Under the pieces are notes generated by a model. That model was given only the letters and a program-made list of their open reading frames with translations, was not told the DNA's origin and made no database searches. Below, piece by piece: positions 41,062 through 48,158 of a DNA stretch of 48,158 bases. The position numbers were made by a program, and so were the translations under genes. Position 1 is the first letter of the stretch; each line of letters begins with the position of its first letter. The stretch comes from Phycisphaerales bacterium UBA1910 (GTDB lineage: Bacteria; Planctomycetota; Phycisphaerae; Phycisphaerales; UBA1924): positions 114,280 through 162,437 of the forward strand of contig DDGE01000039.1 of assembly GCA_002337545.1 (NCBI GenBank). Reading direction: 5' to 3'.

Positions 41062-41351
41062 GCGCGTTTCGATCTGGATCGAGACCGCCCCTGAGGGGAA
41101 GGTATGGGTTATGCGATAAACGCGTGATCCATCCTGTCGGCGAAGGGACCCTCCCTGCGTCATGGCGACTGCAGACCGCGGCTTTCACAGCACGCGGTCG
41201 TTTGCGTTTTGAACGCGATTGACGCAACCGGAAAAACGGGGCCCGCACGAGGCGGTTTCCCCATATCGGGCAGGACGCCCTGACAATCGGACATCTCACC
41301 ATCTCATCAACTTGAGCCCGGACGGGCAGACAGAGCACACTGGAGTACAGC

Positions 41352-42752
41352 ATGAACACTCAAGAAATGATGCGCATCCTCGAATCGATCGCGATCGAGC
41401 GCAACATCGACAAATCACTTCTCATCTCGGATCTCGAGACTGCGATGGTGTCTGCCTGCCGTAAGTTCTTCGGCACGCTCGATGCGGAGGAGTTCCAGTG
41501 TCGTGTTGACCCGATGACGGGTGATATCCAGCTCTACCGTTACGAAGAGCCGCTCGACATGTCCCCTGAGGATTTCGGGCGAATCGCTGCCCAGACCTTT
41601 AAGCAGGTCATGATCCAGCGCTTCCGTGACGATGAACGCCAGTCGCTTATGGACGAGTTTTCGAGCCGGGTTGGCACGCTTGTGACCGGTACGGCACAGC
41701 GTTACGACCGGGGCGCCTTGGTCGTTCAGGTTGACCGAGCGGAGACGGTGATGCTCCGCAGCGAGCAGATCCCCGGCGAGCAGTTCAACCCTGGTGATCG
41801 CGTTCGTGCCATGATTCTTGATGTGAAGGACATGGGCTCGCAGGTCAAAATCTATCTTTCGCGTGCTCACCCCGACTTCATTCGCCGCCTCTTTGAGGTC
41901 GAGGTGCCTGAAGTTCTGGAACGCACGATCGAGATCAAAGCGATGGCACGCGAGGCGGGGTACCGCACGAAGATGGCCGTCGCGTCGATCGATTCCAAGA
42001 TTGATGCTGTTGGCGCGTGTGTCGGTATTCGCGGCTCCCGGATCAAGACGATTGTTGAAGAACTCAATGGCGAGAAGATCGACATTGTCCGCTGGAACGA
42101 GTCTTCACAGATCCTCATCGCTAACGCGCTCAAGCCTGCAGAGGTCAACGAGATCTCGCTGTGCTTCGAGCTTGGGCGTGCGACCGTCGTTGTACGGGAT
42201 GATCAGTTGTCTCTCGCGATCGGCAAGCGCGGGCAGAATGTCCGTTTGGCGGCTCGCCTGACTGGCTGGGATGTTGACATCCTGACTCCCGAAGAGTTCA
42301 CGAAGGGCCTGGAAACCCTCGTGGAAACCCTGACGAAGGTCGAGGGCGTCAACGAGGAAATGGTCGATCGTCTTGCTGCATTGGGCATGATCTCGGTCTT
42401 CGATATCGAAGAGATCGGGACGGAAATGCTGATGACCGAGCTCGAACTGAGCGAGGAATCTGCAGAGTTCGCTGTGGAGCTGTGTGCGGCTCGTGCGAAG
42501 GAAGTTGCGGAAGAGCAGGAGCGGGAGAAGGCCGAAGCCGAGGCCCGCAAGGCACAAGAGGAACAGGCCGCGGCCGCGATTCTCTCTGGTGCCGTGGATG
42601 GCGACGATGCCTCACCGGATGTGGCCGCTGCCGCGATCCTTGGTGCTGCCGCCGCTGGAGAAGATGTTTCGGATTCCGATGACGACACCTCGGTGAAGCC
42701 GGACGCTGATTCTGAGAATCGAGCCGCGGACATTCTGAGTGGCGATGCATAA
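41352..42752 (+). CDS. nusA: Transcription termination/antitermination factor NusA
   Basis: 466 aa from ATG 41352 with TGGAG upstream. N-terminal RNA polymerase binding domain (1-130), S1 domain near 135-200 (GTLVTGTAQRYDRGALVVQV), two KH domains (VGACVGIRGSRIKTI and SLAIGKRGQNVRLAARLTGWDVDIL), then helix-hairpin-helix-like helices (MVDRLAALGMISVFDIEEIG) and an acidic Ala/Glu-rich tail. NusA binds polymerase and nascent RNA to set pausing, termination and antitermination. First gene of the nusA-infB-DUF503-rbfA group. Confidence 0.94.
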   Translation: MNTQEMMRILESIAIERNIDKSLLISDLETAMVSACRKFFGTLDAEEFQCRVDPMTGDIQLYRYEEPLDMSPEDFGRIAAQTFKQVMIQRFRDDERQSLMDEFSSRVGTLVTGTAQRYDRGALVVQVDRAETVMLRSEQIPGEQFNPGDRVRAMILDVKDMGSQVKIYLSRAHPDFIRRLFEVEVPEVLERTIEIKAMAREAGYRTKMAVASIDSKIDAVGACVGIRGSRIKTIVEELNGEKIDIVRWNESSQILIANALKPAEVNEISLCFELGRATVVVRDDQLSLAIGKRGQNVRLAARLTGWDVDILTPEEFTKGLETLVETLTKVEGVNEEMVDRLAALGMISVFDIEEIGTEMLMTELELSEESAEFAVELCAARAKEVAEEQEREKAEAEARKAQEEQAAAAILSGAVDGDDASPDVAAAAILGAAAAGEDVSDSDDDTSVKPDADSENRAADILSGDA

Positions 42753-42835
42753 CGCTCACCGCCGCTTTCCACGGATTAGTTAGAGAACACAGACACAAGT
42801 AAGTAGACAGAACGCAAACAAACGCGGAGCACCAT

Positions 42836-45673
42836 TTGGCGAACAAACGAATCTTTGAGATTGCAAAGGAACTGGGCATCAAGTCCAAGGCCATCGTGGA
42901 GAAATGCCACGCTGAGGGGATCCCCAAGGATGTGATCAAGAATCACATGTCCAGTGTCTCTATCGGTCTGGAGCAGACGATCCGCGAGTGGTTCGCCAAT
43001 GAGTCTGAGGGTGAGGAGAACCCGCACACCGCTGTTGAACAGGCCGAGAAGGTCGACATGAGCAAGGTGCGTGCGAAGAAGGCATCGAAAAAAGCCGCGA
43101 AGGCGTCTGAAGATGACGACGACACGGACGATGACTCCTCGACGACGACGGCTGTCGCTGAGCCACCGAAGGCGAAGGCGGTCAAGGCGGCGCCTGCGGC
43201 TCCCCCACCTGCACCAGAGCCTGAACCCGAAGCGGAATCAAAGGATTCTGACGCGGAAGAAGCCAAGCCAAATGCCCCGGCACCGGTTCGCGTGCCCGCG
43301 GGTTTGTCGTCTGCTCCTCCCCCACCTGCAGAACCGGCGAAGCCAGCGAAACCCGCGGCGAGTGCCCCTGCAGCTAAGGATGACGGTGCTGATGCTGATG
43401 CGGCTTCGGATACGGAAGTCGTGCGTCCGCCCGCACCAGATATCAAGGGTCCGTCCGAACCGCCCAAGATGAATGTGCCCTCGCGTCCGAAGACGATCGC
43501 GCCGGCAGGCCCGCAGCTTGAAAAGAAAGAGCAGATCAAGCTCTCCGGTCCGAAGGTTGTGCGTGTTGAAGCGCCCGAGCGTGTGGAAGCACCGAGGCGT
43601 CGTCCTCCCCGTGGCCCCGGTGGCGGCGGCGGATATGGCGGTGGCGGTGCCGGCGTTGGTGGTGGAATGCCCTTCGAGGGTCGTCCACCACGCGGCGGCG
43701 GTGGCGCGGGCGGGAACACCCGCAGGCGCGGCGGCGATCGTCGTGGTCCCGATTCGGGTGAAGGACGCGGGTGGACCGCTGCGGACCTCGCAGAACGCGA
43801 AGCACGGCTCCAACGCTCCGGCGGCTATCTCAAGCAACGCCAGCAGCAGATGCGCTCATCGGCGAACGCTTCGCAGACACCGGCGAAGATTGGCGGCAAG
43901 GTTGAAATCGTCGCTCCATTCTCGATCAAGGATCTTTCCGCCGCTACTGGTGTGAAGGGTGCGGACATCGTCAAGAAGCTCTTTATGCAGGGCGTCATGG
44001 CGACGATTAACTCCGCGATTGATTCGGAGAAGGCCCAGGAGATCATGATCGACTGGGACATCGAGCTCGAGGTCACCGCGGCGAAGACCGCTGAAGAGCA
44101 GGTTGTTGAGCAGTTCGCGACACGCGATCGCGAGGACGAGCGTCCGCGTGGTCCGATCGTTACGATTCTGGGTCATGTGGACCACGGGAAGACATCGCTG
44201 CTTGACCGCATCCGCAACGCGAATGTTGCTGACGGGGAAGCCGGCGGTATCACGCAGGCGACAAGCGCGTTCCGCGTTCCTGTGGCGATGGGAGAAACTG
44301 AGAAGTTTGTCACCTTTATCGACACTCCGGGTCACGAGGCGTTTACCGCGATGCGTTCACGCGGCGCGAATGTCACGGACATCGTTGTGCTGGTTGTCGC
44401 GGCCGACGACGGTGTGATGCCGCAGACGAAGGAATCGATCTCGCACGCGAAGGCGGCGGGTGTGCCGATTATTGTGGCGCTGAACAAGATTGATAAGCAG
44501 GAAGCAACCGACGCGAACATCCAGCGCATCCTGGGTCAGCTCGCTGAGGAAGGGCTCAACCCGACAGACTGGGGCGGGGATACCGAAATCGTCCGTACCA
44601 GTGCGCTGAAGGGCGAAGGGATCCAGGACCTTCTTGAGATTCTGGATCTTCAGGCCGAAGTGCTTGAGCTGAAGAGCGACTTTGCCGGTCAGGCGCAGGG
44701 TACGGTGATCGAGGCACGCCCGGAACCCGGGCGAGGGAATGTCGCGAACATTCTCGTTCAGGAAGGCAAGCTCAGTGTCGGTGACTTCATCGTCATGGGT
44801 CGTGCTTTCGGGCGTGTGCGTGATATCACGGACGATCGTGGGAAGAAGCACAAGAGCGTGCTCCCGCCATTGCCTGTCCAGATTTCGGGTATCAATGATC
44901 TTCCTGACGCGGGTGACAACTTCTACTGTGTTGGATCTCTCAAGGAAGCTGAGAAGGCCGCTGATCAGCGTCGCGAACGCGAACGCGAGACTCAGTTGTC
45001 TCAGCCGAAGCTGACACTCGACAATATGTTCTCGCAGATCGCCGAGCTTGATCTCCAGGAGATCCTGGTGGTGCTCAAGGCGGATGTGCAGGGCTCTGTC
45101 GATGTTCTTCGGAGCGAGATCGAGAAGGTCGGCAACGAAGAGGTGAAGGTCCGTGTGATTCACTCCGCCGTGGGTGGTATTACGGAGTCCGACATTCTTC
45201 TCGCCGAGGCATCCAAGGCGATCATCATCGGGTTCAATGTCATCGCGAACGCGAAGGGTCGCTCACTCGCTGAGACGAAGGGCGTCGAGATTCGCAACTA
45301 TCAGGTGATCTATCACATCGTTGAGGACATGCGGAAGGCCGTCGAGGGTATGCTTTCCCCCGATATCCGCCAGGAGGTCCTCGGGCACGCGGAAGTCCGC
45401 CAGGTGTTCAAGGTTTCCAAGGTCGGTGCGATCGCGGGTTGCTATGTCACGGACGGTACGGTCGAACGCGACGCGTTCGTTCGTATCACCCGGAACGATG
45501 TCATCATCGAGGACAACCGCAAGCTCGAGCAGCTCAAGCGTTTCAAGGACGATGTCAAGGAAGTTCGCTCGGGCATGGAATGCGGCATGAAGGTGATCGG
45601 GTACGACGACATCAAGGAAGGCGATGTCATCGAATGCTTCAAGAACATCGAGGTCGCACGCACGCTCGATTGA
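42836..45673 (+). CDS. infB: Translation initiation factor IF-2
   Basis: 945 aa from TTG 42836 ([15 protein letters not shown]) with CGGAG upstream; the IF2-N helical domain starts immediately, which supports this start. A long Ala/Pro/acidic then Gly/Arg-rich linker (about 80-330, including [15 protein letters not shown]) precedes a second IF2-N-like domain. The GTPase core has GHVDHGKT (446-453), DTPGHEAF and NKIDK, followed by domains II-IV. It brings initiator tRNA to the 30S subunit and promotes subunit joining. 83 bp separate it from nusA. The glycine-rich linker is longer than in most IF-2 proteins. Confidence 0.95.
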   Translation: MANKRIFEIAKELGIKSKAIVEKCHAEGIPKDVIKNHMSSVSIGLEQTIREWFANESEGEENPHTAVEQAEKVDMSKVRAKKASKKAAKASEDDDDTDDDSSTTTAVAEPPKAKAVKAAPAAPPPAPEPEPEAESKDSDAEEAKPNAPAPVRVPAGLSSAPPPPAEPAKPAKPAASAPAAKDDGADADAASDTEVVRPPAPDIKGPSEPPKMNVPSRPKTIAPAGPQLEKKEQIKLSGPKVVRVEAPERVEAPRRRPPRGPGGGGGYGGGGAGVGGGMPFEGRPPRGGGGAGGNTRRRGGDRRGPDSGEGRGWTAADLAEREARLQRSGGYLKQRQQQMRSSANASQTPAKIGGKVEIVAPFSIKDLSAATGVKGADIVKKLFMQGVMATINSAIDSEKAQEIMIDWDIELEVTAAKTAEEQVVEQFATRDREDERPRGPIVTILGHVDHGKTSLLDRIRNANVADGEAGGITQATSAFRVPVAMGETEKFVTFIDTPGHEAFTAMRSRGANVTDIVVLVVAADDGVMPQTKESISHAKAAGVPIIVALNKIDKQEATDANIQRILGQLAEEGLNPTDWGGDTEIVRTSALKGEGIQDLLEILDLQAEVLELKSDFAGQAQGTVIEARPEPGRGNVANILVQEGKLSVGDFIVMGRAFGRVRDITDDRGKKHKSVLPPLPVQISGINDLPDAGDNFYCVGSLKEAEKAADQRRERERETQLSQPKLTLDNMFSQIAELDLQEILVVLKADVQGSVDVLRSEIEKVGNEEVKVRVIHSAVGGITESDILLAEASKAIIIGFNVIANAKGRSLAETKGVEIRNYQVIYHIVEDMRKAVEGMLSPDIRQEVLGHAEVRQVFKVSKVGAIAGCYVTDGTVERDAFVRITRNDVIIEDNRKLEQLKRFKDDVKEVRSGMECGMKVIGYDDIKEGDVIECFKNIEVARTLD

Positions 45674-45687
45674 GCACGAGGCAAACC

Positions 45688-46086
45688 ATGATCGTTGGAG
45701 TGATGCAGGTCGAGATCGCGATCGATTGGTCGCAGTCGCTGAAGGATAAGCGGCGGGTCGTGAAGTCCCTCCGCGACACCCTGCACCGCCATCACATGGT
45801 TTCCGTCTCGGAGGTTGAGGGTCACGAGATCCTCAACCGGGCGACATTGGGCGTCGCGATTGTCGGTGTTTCGGGCGGCGCTATCGGTGTCACGCTTGAT
45901 CGCATTCTCGAACGGATCCGTGCGATGCCTGAGTGCGAACTGACCCATACGAGCAGGGAGTTGCTTCATGGGTGGGGTGCGAGCTTTGATCATGAAGCGG
46001 GGCAAGCGGACGACAGCGGGCTTGAGGATCTTCAGACGGAAATGATCCGTCGTGGAGAAGCTCATATTGAACGGGAGAGCGCGTGA
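45688..46086 (+). CDS. DUF503/YlxP-like protein
   Basis: 132 aa from ATG 45688 with GAGG upstream; a longer upstream frame overlaps infB and is rejected. Pattern MIVGVMQVEIAIDWSQSLKDKRRVVKSLRDTLHRHHMVSVSEVE is the DUF503 hallmark (ferredoxin-like fold with a basic K-D-K-R-R-V-V-K-S helix). These proteins sit between infB and rbfA in many bacteria and are linked to ribosome maturation. It starts 14 bp after infB and overlaps rbfA by GTGA. Confidence 0.88.
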   Translation: MIVGVMQVEIAIDWSQSLKDKRRVVKSLRDTLHRHHMVSVSEVEGHEILNRATLGVAIVGVSGGAIGVTLDRILERIRAMPECELTHTSRELLHGWGASFDHEAGQADDSGLEDLQTEMIRRGEAHIERESA

Positions 46087-46490
46087 GAAGAAGAAGTCTC
46101 CAGATCGCATCGAACATTCAGCGTGAACTGCAGAATCGGCTTGCGCGTGGGCTCGCCGATCCACGGATCAAGGGGATGATCACCGTGACCAAGGTTGAGC
46201 TCACGGATGACCTGAAGAACGCGAAGGCGTTTATCTCTGTGATGCCCGAGGAACACGCGAAGATCACGATGCATGGTTTGACGAGCGCGACCCGGAAGCT
46301 CCGCAAGGAAGTCATGGATCGTATTCATATCAAGGAGATGCCCACGCTGAAGTTTGTCTATGACGATGGGCACAAGGCGCAGATGGAAGTCATGGCACTT
46401 CTTGAGAAGGATCGGCGCGAACGCCAAGGCTCGAAGACAGAGGATGTTGATTCCGAAGATGGCCCGGCAACTTCGGAGGGGAGCAACTGA
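46083..46490 (+). CDS. rbfA: Ribosome-binding factor A
   Basis: 135 aa from GTG 46083, overlapping the DUF503 stop. The single KH-like domain shows IASNIQRELQNRLARGLADPRI, ITVTKVELTDDLKNAKAFISVM and RIHIKEMPTLKFVYDD, with the C-terminal acidic tail common in RbfA. It helps mature the 30S subunit at the 5' end of 16S rRNA. The next gene overlaps its stop as TGATG. Confidence 0.92.
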   Translation: MRRRSLQIASNIQRELQNRLARGLADPRIKGMITVTKVELTDDLKNAKAFISVMPEEHAKITMHGLTSATRKLRKEVMDRIHIKEMPTLKFVYDDGHKAQMEVMALLEKDRRERQGSKTEDVDSEDGPATSEGSN

Positions 46491-47185
46491 TGAGTGCTGA
46501 TCCGGCCGACAAGCTCGGGGCATTCCTGAAGAAGCTCGGCAAGAAGTTTGGCGAGCAGGGCGGGGTTCGCGCGACGGATTTGTTCCCCGATGAGCGGCTG
46601 ATCGCGGACTCGATTACGAACGAGATCGTTGTTTCCATGTTGATCTGGGAATCGTCCTTCTCTCACGCGGCCAAAGCGTTCGAGCGGATCCGGTCCGACC
46701 TTGTTGATCTTAACGAGCTGCGTGTCTGCACCGGTGATGAGCTGATGTCGATTATGGGGACGCGTATGCCGCGGAGTTCGGAGCGTGCCCTGCGGCTGCT
46801 TTCTATTCTCAACACGGTGTATGAGCGTGAGAACATGCTTGAGCTTGCACATCTTCGGGAGATGAACAAGCGTGATGTGCTTGCGTACCTGTCTGGTATT
46901 GATGGGCTCCCGCAGTACGCGATCGCGCGTGTTCTACTGCTCGAGTTGGGGCTGCACGCGATCCCGCTGGATGAGCGGCTCTCGAAAAAGCTTGTGGGCG
47001 AGTCTGTTCTCGACTCATCGCAGACACTTGAGCAGCAGGCCTCGGTTCTTGAGCGGGCCGTGCGTGCGAATGATTCGCTTGAGACTTACCGCCTTCTGGA
47101 ACATTGGGGGCAGGAATCACGAACCGTCACGAAGTCCAGAAAGAGCACGAAGAGCACCCCGGCCACGAAAGGCGCCTCATCATGA
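46490..47185 (+). CDS. Endonuclease III-like (HhH-GPD fold) protein lacking the usual catalytic and Fe-S features
   Basis: 231 aa. The helical frame EIVVSMLIWESSFSHAAKAFERIRSDLVDLNEL and the helix-hairpin-helix LSGIDGLPQYAIARVLLLELGLHAIPLDERL (near 140-170) parallel Nth, whose HhH reads LPGVGRKTAN...AVDTH. The catalytic Lys is not seen (Gln-Tyr in its place), the Asp is kept (PLDERL), and the C-terminal four-cysteine Fe-S loop is absent, replaced by a Lys/Ser-rich tail. It may bind DNA or RNA without glycosylase activity. Coupling to rbfA (TGATG) suggests a ribosome- or RNA-linked role. Function unknown. Confidence 0.65.
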   Translation: MSADPADKLGAFLKKLGKKFGEQGGVRATDLFPDERLIADSITNEIVVSMLIWESSFSHAAKAFERIRSDLVDLNELRVCTGDELMSIMGTRMPRSSERALRLLSILNTVYERENMLELAHLREMNKRDVLAYLSGIDGLPQYAIARVLLLELGLHAIPLDERLSKKLVGESVLDSSQTLEQQASVLERAVRANDSLETYRLLEHWGQESRTVTKSRKSTKSTPATKGASS

Positions 47186-48158
47186 AGCATCGCAGTCTGG
47201 TCCCGATCTCGCACGCGAGCATGGGTCTAGCGATGCTGCTGGTGGTGAGTTCTGGGACACTCCTATCGTGTGCCTCTCCGCAAGCCCGCACGAATCAACA
47301 GATCGAGGCAACAGAGGACATCGAGGATCCGATTCGGGTGCTTGAGGCGCGTGCCGAGCTTGAAACCCTCAATCCGCTGCCGCGAGTCGATGATGGGCTG
47401 ATCCGGCGTTTACTCCAGGACACGACCGACGCGCTCACACCGGGCACCGAGGCATACCGGCGTGCGTTGCTGCGTCCCGACGAGATTGAGCTCGAGCAGA
47501 TTCCAGCGATCGTGGGCCCAGCGATCGAGCCGGAGCAGGTTTCGAATCAGCTTCAGAACCACGCACTCAAGATCTATACGCGGGTGCGGACCCTCCGCCA
47601 GATGGGGCAGCATGAACAGGCGATCGAGGGGCTCGAACGGGCGATCGAGATCGATCCGGGTTCTGCGAAACTTCAGAAAACACTCGGCGACAGCTACACC
47701 GATATCGGCGATGCTTTCAGTGCTGATCAGGCCTACACCCGTGCGGTTGAGCTCGGAGATCGGTCGGCATCGACCCTCGTTGCGCTCGCGAGCAGCGCGT
47801 ACGCCCGCAACGACAATGAACGCGTCATGGCGTTGTGCACTCTTGCGTTGGAACAACCTCGCAGCGAAGATCAAATCGCGCGGACCCTCGCGGGCATCAT
47901 GCTTGGCAATGCCCAGATCCGCCTGGGGTATCTTCGAGCCGGTGCAGAATCGCTTGAGTCGGCCTTGCTCGATTTCTCTCCGGAGCTCCGCGATACCCGC
48001 TGGCGCCAGCAGCTGATTCAGATCCAGGGGCGACGCCCCGCCCTCTGGGTGGTGGTCGGGGATGCGTGGGCTCGTATCGGCTCGCACGCGCGGGCGGCGG
48101 ATGCGTACGCGCAGGCCGCGGAACTGAGCAATGGGAGCATCGGTGGCCTCACTTCCAG
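47182..48158 (+). CDS. TPR-containing lipoprotein, 3' end beyond window
   Basis: At least 325 codons from ATG 47182, overlapping the previous stop (ATGA), open to the window end. N-terminal signal with lipobox TLLSC (cleavage before Cys near residue 30) predicts a lipoprotein. TPR-like repeats follow: ALKIYTRVRTLRQMGQHEQAIEGLERAIEIDPGS, LQKTLGDSYTDIGDAFSADQAYTRAVELGD, then further related units to ADAYAQAAELSNG. Such proteins scaffold complexes in the envelope. Function not predictable; it may belong to the same transcript as rbfA or have its own promoter. Confidence 0.75.
   Translation, partial: MKHRSLVPISHASMGLAMLLVVSSGTLLSCASPQARTNQQIEATEDIEDPIRVLEARAELETLNPLPRVDDGLIRRLLQDTTDALTPGTEAYRRALLRPDEIELEQIPAIVGPAIEPEQVSNQLQNHALKIYTRVRTLRQMGQHEQAIEGLERAIEIDPGSAKLQKTLGDSYTDIGDAFSADQAYTRAVELGDRSASTLVALASSAYARNDNERVMALCTLALEQPRSEDQIARTLAGIMLGNAQIRLGYLRAGAESLESALLDFSPELRDTRWRQQLIQIQGRRPALWVVVGDAWARIGSHARAADAYAQAAELSNGSIGGLTS

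Larger units (their letters stand above)
40943..41351 (+). promoter_or_regulatory. nusA operon promoter and long structured leader
   Basis: 409 bp without a normal gene. A promoter candidate has TTGATT (40956-40961), 18-bp spacer and TATACT (40980-40985). The leader then shows TTGGG/CCCAA (40997-41013), a possible 9-codon frame, GACCGCG/CGCGGTC (41175-41200) and a TTGCG/CGCAA hairpin near 41207-41232. rimP, usually upstream of nusA, is absent here. No known riboswitch is recognised. Confidence 0.55.

Noticed and set aside
45439..45687. Upstream extension of the DUF503 gene into infB
   Set aside because: It is the infB coding region in another frame; the DUF503 domain begins exactly at ATG 45688.
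1..48158. CRISPR array or Cas genes
   Set aside because: No regularly spaced direct repeats of 24-40 bp and no Cas-like proteins seen.

Overview
The window looks like a piece of a planctomycete chromosome, probably class Phycisphaerae, carrying a large integrated mobilizable element of about 36.9 kb. The chromosomal assignment rests on high GC, a flagellar fliM beside a nusA-infB-DUF503-rbfA translation operon, a DsbD reductase, and an integrase of the variant type I associate with planctomycetes. Taxonomy is inferred from gene content, not from a database search.

Layout. Bases 1-612: chromosome, with a truncated SRPBCC/AHSA1-type gene and a displaced tRNA-Gly 3' half plus terminator (attL). 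About 639-37524: the element, bounded by 19-bp identical att cores. The intact tRNA-Gly(GCC), on the minus strand at 37483-37554, forms the right end. Direct repeats of GCACTACA beside both ends look like integrase arm sites. The element holds in order: a tyrosine integrase; a minus-strand defence operon of HNH effector, short Argonaute, HamA and HamB (Hachiman); small accessory genes; a mobilization block with an oriT-like region, a MOBF relaxase and a coupling ATPase, but no type IV secretion genes; an XRE regulator; a plasmid-like Rep/ParA/partner block; an ArdC antirestriction gene; a roughly 1.2-kb dense structured RNA with a canonical group II intron domain V, followed by a 261-aa protein; and a second minus-strand defence operon that is BREX-like (COG1483/DUF499 ATPase, very short PglZ, COG1743/DUF1156 methylase, SNF2 helicase and three unknowns). 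Bases 37555-48158: chromosome, with dsbD, fliM, nusA, infB, DUF503, rbfA, an endonuclease-III-like gene and a TPR lipoprotein.

How it fits together. The element can integrate and excise at tRNA-Gly. It appears able to be mobilized by another element's secretion channel, may replicate or partition transiently through Rep/ParA, and would protect itself from host restriction on entry through ArdC. It then arms the host with at least three defence modules. The most unusual points are (1) the single tightly overlapped operon joining an HNH-short Argonaute pair to Hachiman, (2) the compact PglZ-containing BREX-like operon, and (3) the large minus-strand RNA at 23885-25125, in which domain V lies upstream of most of the structured RNA and no reverse transcriptase is present. 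That last arrangement suggests a circularly permuted group II intron.
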